From Faecalicatena orotica (GTDB lineage: Bacteria > Bacillota > Clostridia > Lachnospirales > Lachnospiraceae), in NCBI RefSeq assembly GCF_003149245.1, contig NZ_QGDL01000014.1, forward strand, positions 1-64,000: 64,000 nt of DNA, written 5' to 3'. Position numbers and translations under genes: made by a program. This document shows, piece after piece, positions 1 through 8,587 of this stretch. Positions within the stretch are counted from its first letter, which is position 1; each line of letters begins with the position of its first letter. Under the pieces are notes generated by a model that did not search any database, was not told where the DNA came from, and saw only the letters and a list, made by a program, of their open reading frames with translations.

Positions 1-259
1 GAGAGGAGCTGACCTTAGTACGAGAGGACCGGGTTGGACTGGCCGCTGGTGTATCTGTTGTTCCGCCAGGAGCATAGCAGAGTAGCCAAGCCGGGAAGGG
101 ATAAACGCTGAAGGCATCTAAGCGTGAAGCCCCCCTCAAGATGAGATATCCCATAACGTCAAGTTAGTAAGACCCCTTGAAGACGACGAGGTAGATAGGG
201 CAGAGGTGGAAGTGCGGCAACGCATGGAGCTGACTGTTACTAATAGGTCGAGGGCATAA
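1..259 (+). rRNA. 23S ribosomal RNA, 3' end (partial)
   Basis: The window opens inside a 23S rRNA gene. The sarcin-ricin loop motif AGTACGAGAGGACC is at 17-30, and the conserved 3' domain follows to about 259, where the sequence leaves the conserved GGTCGAGGGCATAACCA end. The 3' boundary is estimated to within a few bases. No 5S rRNA gene or tRNA cluster follows before the first protein gene at 532, so the 5S copy must lie elsewhere or before the 16S in this operon. Confidence 0.95.
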
Positions 260-392
260 CCAAACAGGGTGATAGGAAATGGATGGAAAGATTCTTTGTA
301 TGCGGTTTTGAAGGTATATATACAGATGGAATGAGGGAGACGGTACCAGTAGGTATCGTTTTTTTATGCATTTTTTCTCCAAATTGATAAAC

Positions 393-449
393 AATTCTGA
401 AAACGGAGGGCAAAAGGGTCTGACCCCCTTGTACTTCATTGTCAGAATT
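393..449. repeat. Dispersed palindromic repeat, copy 1
   Basis: This is an imperfect inverted repeat with ends AATTCTGA and TCAGAATT, centred on the core GGGTCTGACCC at about 416-427. The left arm (394-408) is identical to the left arm of the copy at 2210-2264, which shows that this is a repeat family and not a chance hairpin. It lies between the rRNA operon and the next promoter, where it could also end rRNA transcripts. The rest of the intergenic stretch 260-456 shows no gene. Confidence 0.75.
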
Positions 450-456
450 TTGCAAC

Positions 457-513
457 TTGACATTATCGAGTATCGATATTATAATATAAATAGAAATATC
501 GATACTCGATAAT
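457..513 (+). promoter_or_regulatory. Consensus promoter with two PadR-type operators
   Basis: TTGACA at 457-462 and TATAAT at 480-485 are separated by exactly 17 bp, a perfect sigma-A promoter. Two identical dyads, TATCGA-GTA-TCGATA at 464-478 (inside the spacer) and its reverse complement at 497-511 (just after the -10), form a perfect 19-bp inverted repeat (462-480/495-513). Binding there would block RNA polymerase. The operon encodes a PadR regulator as its second gene, so autorepression is the natural reading; that part is inference. Confidence 0.85.
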
Positions 514-531
514 ACGGGAGGAGGCGCTCTC

Positions 532-1827
532 ATGAGAAATAGGAAAAGGGTTTTAAAGGGGTTTCATTACTGGGAATGTGATTCTTTTGGTGATTATTTG
601 CACAATATGTCTGCGGAAGGATGGCATTTTGTGGAATGGAAGCTGGGATTGATTTTTGAGAGGGGAGAATCGAGGGATTACTACTATGATGTTGAGGCTT
701 TTCCAAAAGGAAGTGAGATGGATACAAGGCCTGAACCGGACACGGAGGAATATGCGGAATATTGTGAAGCAGCAGGATGGAAGTTCATTGACAGCAAGCA
801 GAGGTTTTGTGTGTTTCGGCGGGAACAAGAAGATGCACTGCCAATTGTAACACAAGAGGAACGTCTTCAAAATATAAAGAAAGCCGGATGGAGGAAATGG
901 GTGTCAGATTCCATAGGCATGCTTTTTATCACAATTCTCATTTGGTTAGAGTTTTTAACAATCAATTTTGAAAGATGGATATTTTTTGACCTTATGCTCT
1001 TCTTAATACTTGCGGTTACTGTTGGAAGTATAACGAAGATTCTGGAATGTTTTGTCATGATACTGGAAGGACATAAGAAAAAGGCAGAGATTGCAGTAGG
1101 CAATATTCCCTATTATGGAGGTAAGTTTCAGGCGGCAGCACGTTTTTTTCGAAATTATATGTGGGTATTTGTAATAACAATTGCTTCTGTGATTGCATGT
1201 ATTCAAAAATATTATTATTTAGCAGTGATTGTACTTGTGTTTGTTTCGATTATTTTTCTTATCACAGCCGTGATAGCTGTACGAAGGCCTTCCAGGGCTG
1301 ATAACTGGATATTTCAGATAGGAGGAGTTCTTGGCCTGTTAATGGTGATAATTCCTGTTATTGTTTTTATAGCAATAACAGCAGGAGACCAACAGATAAA
1401 TAATCTATCGATGCAGGAGATCCCCTTATTACAATCAGATTATAAAGAGATAACAGGAAAAATTGATCTGACAGATGAGGGACATTTTCAGGGAGTTTTA
1501 GGTTCTATGTCCTATTTTCTGGTCCGCTATGACGAGACAACAAATTCCGTAGGGGACAGCAGCGACAGCTTATGGTACTACGTTTATGAGAGCAGCCACT
1601 CATGGATTTTGAATAAAATATGGAAACAGCACTTGGATAAAACAGATGGAGCGAGGGACTGTACGCAGGAGTGGCGGGCAGAAGCTGCTGTATGCAGCGG
1701 GAGCCGGGGAAGTATCTATACTGTACTTTATCAGGAAAAGCTCCTGTATTTATATTCAAATGATCCACTTGATGAGGAACAAATCGATATAATCCGTATG
1801 AAACTGAAATTAGGAGAGATCATGTAA
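532..1827 (+). CDS. DUF2812 domain membrane protein
   Basis: A 431-residue protein. Residues 1-110 match the DUF2812 pattern (an aromatic-rich N-terminal domain with GFHYWECDSFGDYLHNMSAEGW-like start). About five hydrophobic segments follow at roughly 126-143, 149-175, 210-224, 228-250 and 263-284, then a soluble C-terminal part of about 145 residues. DUF2812 proteins are usually encoded next to PadR regulators in Firmicutes, as here. Their biochemical role is unknown, though a link to membrane stress or export is often supposed. Start ATG 532 has GGGAGGAGG upstream. It is the first gene of the operator-controlled operon, with PadR 32 bp downstream. Confidence 0.85.
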   Translation: MRNRKRVLKGFHYWECDSFGDYLHNMSAEGWHFVEWKLGLIFERGESRDYYYDVEAFPKGSEMDTRPEPDTEEYAEYCEAAGWKFIDSKQRFCVFRREQEDALPIVTQEERLQNIKKAGWRKWVSDSIGMLFITILIWLEFLTINFERWIFFDLMLFLILAVTVGSITKILECFVMILEGHKKKAEIAVGNIPYYGGKFQAAARFFRNYMWVFVITIASVIACIQKYYYLAVIVLVFVSIIFLITAVIAVRRPSRADNWIFQIGGVLGLLMVIIPVIVFIAITAGDQQINNLSMQEIPLLQSDYKEITGKIDLTDEGHFQGVLGSMSYFLVRYDETTNSVGDSSDSLWYYVYESSHSWILNKIWKQHLDKTDGARDCTQEWRAEAAVCSGSRGSIYTVLYQEKLLYLYSNDPLDEEQIDIIRMKLKLGEIM

Positions 1828-1859
1828 GTTGTATATAATAAATAGAAGGCAGGTATAAT

Positions 1860-2174
1860 ATGGCACGAGAACAATTTCAGACGTTGACAGAGCCGATGTA
1901 TTATATTTTACTGGCCCTGCTGGAAGAATGCTGCGGCGTTGATATTATGGATAAAGTAGAAAAAATATCAAAAGGACGAGTGAAAGTAGGGCCGGGAACA
2001 CTTTATGCTATGCTGTCGAAATTTGAGAAGAATAAAATCATAAGACTTACTGAAGAAGAGGGGCGTAGGAAATCGTATATCATAACAGAGAGCGGGATGA
2101 AAATGCTTAAGAAGGAATATGACCGCCTTAAGATAATGACCGGAGATGGAAGACGTTTAATGGAAAATATCTAA
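1860..2174 (+). CDS. PadR family transcriptional regulator
   Basis: A 104-residue PadR winged-helix protein. The N-terminal part (MYYILLALLEECCGVDIMDKV), the GPGTLYAML recognition region near residues 46-54 and the EEEGRRKSYIIT wing are typical of PadR-s1 proteins. It should bind DNA as a dimer and repress its own operon. The paired dyads at 464-478 and 497-511 upstream of its partner gene are the obvious targets. It is cotranscribed with the DUF2812 gene and is followed by the palindromic repeat at 2210-2264. The inducer is unknown. Confidence 0.9.
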   Translation: MAREQFQTLTEPMYYILLALLEECCGVDIMDKVEKISKGRVKVGPGTLYAMLSKFEKNKIIRLTEEEGRRKSYIITESGMKMLKKEYDRLKIMTGDGRRLMENI

Positions 2175-2209
2175 AAATCATTATTTTTTATACTTTAAAT
2201 ATTAAGAAG

Positions 2210-2264
2210 ATTCTGAAAACGGAGTGCAGAAGGGTCAGACCCCTATACACTCCGTTTTCAGAAT
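2210..2264. repeat. Dispersed palindromic repeat, copy 2 (terminator-like)
   Basis: A perfect 17-bp inverted repeat (2210-2226 and 2248-2264) surrounds an inner GGGTCAGACCC core. The outer arm shares 15 bases with copy 1 at 394-408. As RNA it would form a strong hairpin just after the PadR gene, but there is no T-run, so it is better viewed as a repeat element that may also act as a weak terminator. Confidence 0.8.
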
Positions 2265-2417
2265 AAAATGGTTATATTAGCAAATATACAGAAAAAATTA
2301 AGAAAAACTTAAACTATACAGCTTTTTTTATTTGTAATCTCTGTTATAATATAATCAAGAAAGAGTCTGTATGGTAATGTTCGTATTCAGATATAATCTC
2401 TGAAGGAGGTGAGATTT

Positions 2418-4544
2418 ATGAAACGGAAGTGTAGAAGTGGATTGGCGCTTGCATTGGCTTTTGTTTTGACGGGGGCGGCGTGTATGTTGCCGGTGATTCC
2501 GGTTTCTGCAGAGACAGGAGCCGGTGCTGAAAGTAAGGACGTAAAGAAAATAACTGTGAACGTTCAGACAACTGATAGTATTACATTAAAAGCAGAAGAT
2601 AATTACGAATATGCCATAGAGACGGAAAAGGATAATGTGAAGACTTGGAAATGGGCGGAGGCCGGGCAGTATGACAGGACGAATAAGACTGTTATATTTA
2701 AAGGCCTTCAGGCAGAGACCCAGTATCGGTTTGGCTGCAGACTGGCAGGAAGTACCGAGGCAGTGAACCAGATTACAGTGCAGACATTAAAGAAGGCTGA
2801 GAATGTCCAGATACCGGAAAATCAGAATACACCGGCATCGAATTTACCGGACAACAGTCAGGAACAATCTGGAAGTACGCAGGATCCTGTTCAGGTACCG
2901 GAAGAAAATATACCGAATGTACAAGACCCGATTGGTTCCGCCCAGACGCCGACAGGCGGGGAGAAGATTAAGGAAGAGGATAATAAGAATCAGTCAGACG
3001 AAGTTATCAGTCAGACAGATGGTCAGCCGGAAGGTAATGTCCCTGTAAATGATAATAATACGAAGGTACCAGACAAGCTGTCATCAAACCAAACGTTACC
3101 GAAACCGTCTGCTCCGGTTGTATCAGAAGTAAAGGATGTAGAAATCACACTGAAGCTGCCGGAAGATGCAGATACAAAGTATAATTATGAGTACAGTATC
3201 GATGGTATAAAATTCCAGAAAGATCCAGTATTTAAAGGCTTGACGGAGAATACGGAATATAAGTTTTACCTTCGGATTGCGGCAGGCACCTATGATAATA
3301 ATGTTTATCCTGCAAGTGAAAACAGTGATCCTACTAACATGAAGACATTGAAGGCTGCACCTGAAAAGCCTCAATATCCGCCGAAATTGGCAGAAAAAAC
3401 AGATACAGGAATTACCTTGAAGGCAGCGGACGGGGAAAAAGAGCCAGAAACTCTTGAATTTGGAAGGCTGACTTCTGCGACAGATATTGCATGGAATTCA
3501 ACAGGAGTGTTTGATCAGCTTACACCGGGGACAGAGTATCAATTTGTTACCAGACGTAAAGTTGATGAAAAGGAACAGATGCAGGGATTATCCAGTGATG
3601 TACTGAAGGTTACGACACTTCAAAGTGCGGCAGCGGCTCCGGCAGCTCCGGAATTACAGAAAAGGACAGATACATCCATTACCTTAAAAGCTATTGACCA
3701 GCAGCAGTATGCAATACTGATGGCAGATGGCAGTGCAGTCTGGCAGGACAGTGCAGTGTTTGACGGATTAAAGCCGAATACAGCATATTCGTTTATTACA
3801 CGGATGAAATATAATCCGGATATGGATATGGAAAGCGCAGCTAGTGCAGCTGCAGCCTTTAAGACGGTTATTCGTTTCGAAGGTGCAAAGATAACCGGTA
3901 TTACTCCGGGTGGTTCATATGAGGAAGGAACAACACTCACATTTACGGCGGCCGGTGTCGGTATGGAGAATGCATCTCCTCTGGCCGGTGATACGAGATG
4001 GGCGCCGAAATCCTGGAGCTGGGATGGAAAATCTTTTAAGAACTGGGACAAGGAACCGTATTCATACACTTATAAGTATACAACACCTGGTAATTACAAG
4101 TTAAGAGTTGCTTTCCAGCTTGAAGAGTGGACCACAGGCGGCTGGGTATCTATGGGCGAGACGAATACGATTACTACGGAATTTAAGGTTATTGCAAAAA
4201 AGGTGATTTATACAATTACAGCAGAAGCAGGAGCAAATGGTAAGATTGAACCAAAAGGCAGTGTAGACGTGGAAAAAGGAAAAGACTGTGAGTTCAAATT
4301 TACTCCGGATAAAGGATACCGCGTGTCAAAGGTTACCGTAGACGGCAAGGCAGTTTCTGTAAGCAATAACCGTTATACGTTCTCAAATGTACAGGGTAAT
4401 CATAAGATTTATGTCACCTTTGAGAAAGACAACCGTACACCTAAGACCGGTGATACAACACAGGTGGCATTGTTTGGCGGCCTTGTTACGATTTCAGCAG
4501 TATTGATCCTTATGCTTGTGTACAGAAAGAGAAAGCACTTATAA
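2418..4544 (+). CDS. Sortase-anchored surface protein with Fn3-like modules
   Basis: About 708 residues. I chose ATG 2418 because AAGGAGG at 2403-2409 sits 8 bp before it; an in-frame GTG at 2409 overlaps that site. The order is: a signal peptide ending near VSAE (about residue 31); a first module; a Q/P/N-rich linker (about 125-235); three more modules. The modules share the pattern TDxxITLKA...VFxGLxxxTxYxF and resemble fibronectin III folds. A PKD-like stretch follows, then an InlB/Listeria-Bacteroides-type module (ITAEAGANGKIEPKG), then TPKTGD, a hydrophobic helix and a basic tail. TPKTGD is a sortase sorting signal, so the protein should be attached to peptidoglycan. The ligand is unknown. 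A TATAAT at 2345-2350 is a possible -10. Confidence 0.85.
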   Translation: MKRKCRSGLALALAFVLTGAACMLPVIPVSAETGAGAESKDVKKITVNVQTTDSITLKAEDNYEYAIETEKDNVKTWKWAEAGQYDRTNKTVIFKGLQAETQYRFGCRLAGSTEAVNQITVQTLKKAENVQIPENQNTPASNLPDNSQEQSGSTQDPVQVPEENIPNVQDPIGSAQTPTGGEKIKEEDNKNQSDEVISQTDGQPEGNVPVNDNNTKVPDKLSSNQTLPKPSAPVVSEVKDVEITLKLPEDADTKYNYEYSIDGIKFQKDPVFKGLTENTEYKFYLRIAAGTYDNNVYPASENSDPTNMKTLKAAPEKPQYPPKLAEKTDTGITLKAADGEKEPETLEFGRLTSATDIAWNSTGVFDQLTPGTEYQFVTRRKVDEKEQMQGLSSDVLKVTTLQSAAAAPAAPELQKRTDTSITLKAIDQQQYAILMADGSAVWQDSAVFDGLKPNTAYSFITRMKYNPDMDMESAASAAAAFKTVIRFEGAKITGITPGGSYEEGTTLTFTAAGVGMENASPLAGDTRWAPKSWSWDGKSFKNWDKEPYSYTYKYTTPGNYKLRVAFQLEEWTTGGWVSMGETNTITTEFKVIAKKVIYTITAEAGANGKIEPKGSVDVEKGKDCEFKFTPDKGYRVSKVTVDGKAVSVSNNRYTFSNVQGNHKIYVTFEKDNRTPKTGDTTQVALFGGLVTISAVLILMLVYRKRKHL

Positions 4545-4601
4545 TAAAGTAAAAATGATAATGGCTAGAAAATGAAATGCGGAAAATAATTCCAGAGTCA
4601 C

Positions 4602-4651
4602 AAAGGGCATTATATATGGCTAAAACAATTTGTCATATATGATGCCCTTTT
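4602..4651. terminator. Bidirectional terminator
   Basis: The hairpin pairs AAAGGGCAT-TATATATG (from 4602) with CATATA-TGATGCCCTTT (to 4650) and is flanked by A and T runs. It lies between the convergent surface-protein gene and MATE gene and can serve both. Confidence 0.75.
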
Positions 4652-4684
4652 GAGCGGATAGCATGCAGGATGTGAACTATTGGT

Positions 4685-6001
4685 TTAGTCTGCCCTTGCC
4701 GTGACATGTTTATATGGTTCAGGCTGCCTGTTGATAATTAGAAGGCTCAGCATCATCGCAAACAGTTGCGAGGCAGGGACGGAGAACCAGGTTCCGGAGA
4801 TGCCTGCTATTTTGGGAAGAAAAAGCAGCAGTACAAATAGGAAGAATACTTCCCCATATATCAGTATATATGCCCACATATTTTTTCCGGTTGCATAGAA
4901 GTAAGCTGTCGTTATCCTCGAAATACTGACAAATAGATAACCGAGGAGAAAGACAGGCAGTATGCGGGCGGCATTTCCGGCAATCGTACCGGAAGCACCG
5001 AATAATTCCGCAACATTCCTTCCTGCAAAAAATAAGACAATAAAACTGAATAATGCTGTGAGTAACCCGAAACGATAAGCCATATTCCGGAATTGCTTTG
5101 TTTTTTGGACATTACCTTCCCCGTAGGAAAGGCTTAAGAGAGGCTGGCACCCGTCGCTGACTCCCTGTAGCAGTAATAGGACGATACAGGAAATATAGCT
5201 GACCGGTGCATAATATGTTACAGCCAGTGTCCCACCGGTTAGTGCGGCACTCTTATTGATCAGAATTAATGTAATATTAGGTGAAAAAGTAAGTCCAAAC
5301 GGGGAGAGTCCAACCTTAAGTATGTTTTTTACGAATGAAACCTTGTGTCCCTGAAAATGGAACAGAGGGACCTCTTTTTTTATAAACAGGCAGATCAGAC
5401 ATACAAGGAAGGTAACTGCCTGACCGCAGACGGTAGCTGCTGCAGCCCCCGTCATTCCGAGAGGATATTTCCACACAAACAGATAGTCCAAAATGATATT
5501 AGTAAAAAAACCTGCAGTCATTGCAAGCATTGCAGCGATGGAACTGCCCATATTCCTTATGAATGGTACAATACCGGTGCCGAGTATCTGGAAAACTGCG
5601 CCATAGGTAATATATAGAACATATTCTTCAGCAAGCACCTGAATATCACCCGAAGCGCCGAAAAACTGTAAGATGGCCGGGGCGGCAGGCAGATATATCA
5701 GTGTCAGAATTATGGATGACAGGACAAGCATGATCAGTGACATGCCGAAATACTGTCTGCCCCGGGTATGGTCATTAGTTCCGAGGCTTATAGCATATTC
5801 AACTGCGCCGCCCATTCCAAGCCCGGTGCCGGCGGCCTGCAAAAAAGCAGTGAGAGGGTAGGCGACATTGATAGCGGCAAGAGCACTGTCCCCCAGTGCG
5901 TTTCCAACGAAAAAGCCATCTGCAATTGCGTATACCCCAGAAAGTGCAAATGCAAACATAGACGGAATAACGCAGCGGAAAAATTCTTTACGTAGGTTCA
6001 T
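4685..6001 (-). CDS. MATE family efflux transporter (MarR-linked)
   Basis: A 438-residue integral membrane protein of the multi-antimicrobial extrusion family with the expected 12 hydrophobic segments in two related halves. The N-terminal part (FALSGVYAIADGFFVGNALGDSALAAIN) carries the usual MATE signature. These proteins export cationic drugs or metabolites in exchange for Na+ or H+; the substrate cannot be read from sequence. Its ATG lies within the end of the upstream MarR gene (14-bp overlap) with GGAGG 9 bp before it, so the two are translationally coupled. Expression is therefore probably controlled by that MarR protein. Confidence 0.9.
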   Translation of the reverse strand: MNLRKEFFRCVIPSMFAFALSGVYAIADGFFVGNALGDSALAAINVAYPLTAFLQAAGTGLGMGGAVEYAISLGTNDHTRGRQYFGMSLIMLVLSSIILTLIYLPAAPAILQFFGASGDIQVLAEEYVLYITYGAVFQILGTGIVPFIRNMGSSIAAMLAMTAGFFTNIILDYLFVWKYPLGMTGAAAATVCGQAVTFLVCLICLFIKKEVPLFHFQGHKVSFVKNILKVGLSPFGLTFSPNITLILINKSAALTGGTLAVTYYAPVSYISCIVLLLLQGVSDGCQPLLSLSYGEGNVQKTKQFRNMAYRFGLLTALFSFIVLFFAGRNVAELFGASGTIAGNAARILPVFLLGYLFVSISRITTAYFYATGKNMWAYILIYGEVFFLFVLLLFLPKIAGISGTWFSVPASQLFAMMLSLLIINRQPEPYKHVTARAD

Positions 6002-6434
6002 CAGTATCAGCCTCCTTGAATAATTTGTTATAAAGGGCAGTAATTTCTATCAGGGCACGGGATTTTTCCTGGCCGAGTGAGTTCCAGACAGCACACTCAT
6101 GTGCCTGCAGTTCATTGACTGCAATCTGGACAAATTCATTACCCGCATCTGTCAGGAGGATATCCTTATTGCGGCGGTCCTCTTCAGAAGGCACAAGTGT
6201 GACCCAGGAACGTTCCATGAAATGCTTCAGGATGGTATTGACAGTCTGCTTGGGGAGTACCCATTCCCGGCAGATGTCTTTTTGTTTACAGATTCCTTCC
6301 GATTCGGAGAGTGAGAGTATGACCAGAAGTTCATAGTAAGACAGGCCATGCCGTTTTGCCCAGTCTTCATACAGGCTTGTCGTTTCACGCCATAGTGTGG
6401 TATATAATTTGATTTGTTCTAAAGATGTCTTCAT
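5988..6434 (-). CDS. MarR family transcriptional regulator
   Basis: 148 residues from ATG 6434, which has GGAGGG 6 bp upstream; a longer in-frame reading to 6482 has no ribosome binding site and would run over the promoter. The winged helix is seen in the LSYYELLVILSL, CKQKDICREWVLPKQTVNTILKHF and PSEEDRRNKDILLTDAG segments. MarR proteins are usually ligand-released repressors. It overlaps the MATE gene, and a dyad sits in its own promoter region, so it most likely represses the regulator-exporter pair until a toxic ligand is bound. Confidence 0.9.
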   Translation of the reverse strand: MKTSLEQIKLYTTLWRETTSLYEDWAKRHGLSYYELLVILSLSESEGICKQKDICREWVLPKQTVNTILKHFMERSWVTLVPSEEDRRNKDILLTDAGNEFVQIAVNELQAHECAVWNSLGQEKSRALIEITALYNKLFKEADTDEPT

Positions 6435-6454
6435 AAGAAGCCCTCCATAAATAA

Positions 6455-6502
6455 TAGTCTGTTTACGGACTAATATTAGCACAGAAATTTACAAGATGTC
6501 AA
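6455..6502 (-). promoter_or_regulatory. Promoter and MarR-type operator
   Basis: On the minus strand, TTGACA (6497-6502) and TAATAT (6473-6478) are 18 bp apart. A dyad TAGTC-N8-GACTA at 6455-6472 abuts and overlaps the -10, a position where a MarR dimer would block initiation. The operator assignment is inferred from position and from the regulator it precedes. Confidence 0.7.
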
Positions 6503-6545
6503 TAGAAAAGAAAAATCCGCCGTTTGTAAAAAAATAGAGCCTTGG

Positions 6546-7358
6546 TCAGGCCCTATTCCGTTCACCCGTAAGTTGGATTTGTATCTCTACATATCGTTCC
6601 TTTCCGATTGGCAGCTGTGTACCATCTGTCAGTGTTGCCTTATACCGCCGTATAGACTGGATATACCTCAGGTTGGCCAGATAACTGCGGTGGATATGCA
6701 GAAACTGGGGATGTTCCATATTTTTAAGAGATGTCCGTGCAACAAATGCCCCACTTTCTGTATAAATGGTGCATAATTTATCGTTCGATTTGATATACAA
6801 AATTTCTGCAGGGAACAGAAAACGGACATTCCCATCCAGATCCTTTATCCGGATCTTTGTAAGATCACCTCCTGTCAGTTCTTCAATATGCATACGGTCG
6901 AAGAACAAAGCCTGCGGTGTATTGGCGTGAGCAGCCTCGAACGCACTGGACAGGAATGTTGCATCAGCTGCGTGGGTGGCATGAGCGTGAATCAGCTTCA
7001 GAAAATCCTTGTGCTGGTTCCATACAAAGGTAAAGTGCATTTTAACGGCCAGAAGAGAACTGTCAGGCATTGATGCGGAAGCAGTGAATCTGCCATAGGT
7101 GATCCAGGTCTGACGTTCATGGATCAGCATGCTGTATTCCTCATGTGAAATTTCAATGGCCGAGAGGGCACATTCTGATTCCACCTGCTTTAAAAATTCC
7201 TGGATTCCTTTCGTATACTGTACATTGTAATCCCCGATCCAGACAAAGTTCTCATCTAAAAGGTCGATAAATTCCGGTATCCGGCGGCCTACGAGTGCGT
7301 ACGACAGTTCACGTGACTTATCGAGTACTTCCTGCTCTGTAAAATGATGATATTTCAT
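6546..7358 (-). CDS. LytTR-type regulator with N-terminal NTF2-like domain
   Basis: A 270-residue protein. Residues about 5-125 (ALVGRRIPEFIDLLDENFVWIGDYN...) resemble a SnoaL/NTF2-like ligand-binding fold and not a receiver domain. Residues about 165-265 are a LytTR DNA-binding domain (EILYIKSNDKLCTIYT, FLHIHRSYLANLRYI, TLTDGTQLPIGKERY). It would therefore be a one-component sensor-regulator. ATG 7358 has GGGAGG upstream. One sequence fitting the LytTR half-site consensus, TCAGTTAGT, is at 7440-7448 in the upstream region, but no properly spaced second copy was found. The target genes are unknown. The next gene upstream, an aldose epimerase, is divergent. Confidence 0.8.
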   Translation of the reverse strand: MKYHHFTEQEVLDKSRELSYALVGRRIPEFIDLLDENFVWIGDYNVQYTKGIQEFLKQVESECALSAIEISHEEYSMLIHERQTWITYGRFTASASMPDSSLLAVKMHFTFVWNQHKDFLKLIHAHATHAADATFLSSAFEAAHANTPQALFFDRMHIEELTGGDLTKIRIKDLDGNVRFLFPAEILYIKSNDKLCTIYTESGAFVARTSLKNMEHPQFLHIHRSYLANLRYIQSIRRYKATLTDGTQLPIGKERYVEIQIQLTGERNRA

Positions 7359-7621
7359 AGCGGTTTCCTCCCTTTTGATTATAATATAGTTTATATTATA
7401 CAGTATTTTCAGGTAATATGTAAATATATGTCAAAAATTTCAGTTAGTTTGTATGGATAAATGTCGGCTTTAAAGAAATATAAAGTGAAATGTTTAAATC
7501 CCGTTTAGGCGAAAGAACCAAATTAATTATTTGCAAACTGTGTGAAGAATGTTAAACTGTTTTTTTTACAAGAGAGGTGCTAATATAACAGTAAATAAAA
7601 GTATAAGGTAGGGATCAGATA

Positions 7622-8503
7622 ATGGAATTTATTTTAGAAAATGAAGAGTTAACCGTTAAGATTCAGTCATTGGGTGGAGCGCTTTCGTCTATAAAGACGA
7701 AGGATGGACTGGAATACCTGTGGCAGGGGGACAGAAACTATTGGAGTGGGCAGGCGCCTGTCTTATTCCCGATATGTGGGAGTTTAAGGAATGATTCTGC
7801 AAGGATAGGTAAGAATCAGATAACAAAGATGCCAAGACATGGGATTGTCAGAAAGAGAGAATTTATCTGTGAGAAGAAGGAAAAAGACAGTGTTTTGTTC
7901 AGCATTGAAAGCGATGAAGAAATGCTGCAGCAGTATCCCTATCATTTTAAGCTTGGAATCCGATATACATTGTTGAAAAACAGAGTGATAACAGAATATT
8001 GTGTGGAAAATAGAGGGTCCGAAGTCATGCCGTTCTTTATCGGCGGACATCCGGGATTTAACTGCCCTCTCTGTCCGGGGGAAAACTATGATGATTACCG
8101 TCTTGTTTTTTCAGAGAAGGAGACGTGCAGTGTGCCGTATCCTGTAACGGAGACAGGTCTGATTGATATGGGGCGCAGGGCCGGTTTCCTGAATCACCAG
8201 CAGGAACTGCAGTTAAACCATGATCTGTTTTCACGGGATGCAGTGATTCTGGATGAACTGAAGTCCAGAAATGTAAAGCTTTGCTCAAAAAAGCATGAAA
8301 AAGGGGTGGAGCTGGCATTTGCTGATTTTCCATATCTCGTATTATGGTCCACGGCAAATAAGGGGCCGTTCGTGGCACTGGAACCCTGGACAGGACTCTC
8401 TACCTGCAGTGATGAAGGTGACGTGTTTGAAGAAAAAAGAAACGTTCAGTTGGTTGAGGCGGGCAAATGTAAGGCGTATAAGTTTGATATCAAAATTTTC
8501 TGA
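7622..8503 (+). CDS. Aldose 1-epimerase family protein (LacX-like)
   Basis: A 293-residue galactose mutarotase-fold protein. It has the LacX-type start (ILENEELTVKIQSLGGALSSIK), GQAPVLFPICGSLRND, the active-site HGIVRKREF region near residue 78, GGHPGFNCPL and a C-terminal LALEPWTGLST-like strand. Enzymes of this group interconvert alpha and beta anomers of free sugars in the cytoplasm; the exact sugar is uncertain. ATG 7622 follows a modest GGGATCAG site. It is followed 84 bp later by the spore photoproduct lyase homologue, with which it may be cotranscribed. Confidence 0.85.
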   Translation: MEFILENEELTVKIQSLGGALSSIKTKDGLEYLWQGDRNYWSGQAPVLFPICGSLRNDSARIGKNQITKMPRHGIVRKREFICEKKEKDSVLFSIESDEEMLQQYPYHFKLGIRYTLLKNRVITEYCVENRGSEVMPFFIGGHPGFNCPLCPGENYDDYRLVFSEKETCSVPYPVTETGLIDMGRRAGFLNHQQELQLNHDLFSRDAVILDELKSRNVKLCSKKHEKGVELAFADFPYLVLWSTANKGPFVALEPWTGLSTCSDEGDVFEEKRNVQLVEAGKCKAYKFDIKIF

Positions 8504-8587
8504 AGTCCATCTGTAAATTTCATGGAAAAGGTACATAATAAAGAAAAAAGTGAAGGATGAAAATTACGTTTCCTTCACCGGAAAGGT

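Noticed and set aside
164-463. Minus-strand reading frames over the 23S end and behind it
   Set aside because: They overlap rRNA or the repeat, have no ribosome binding site and no recognisable product.
3620-4069. 149-codon minus-strand frame inside the surface-protein gene
   Set aside because: It lies fully antisense to a well-supported gene and shows no ribosome binding site or family pattern.
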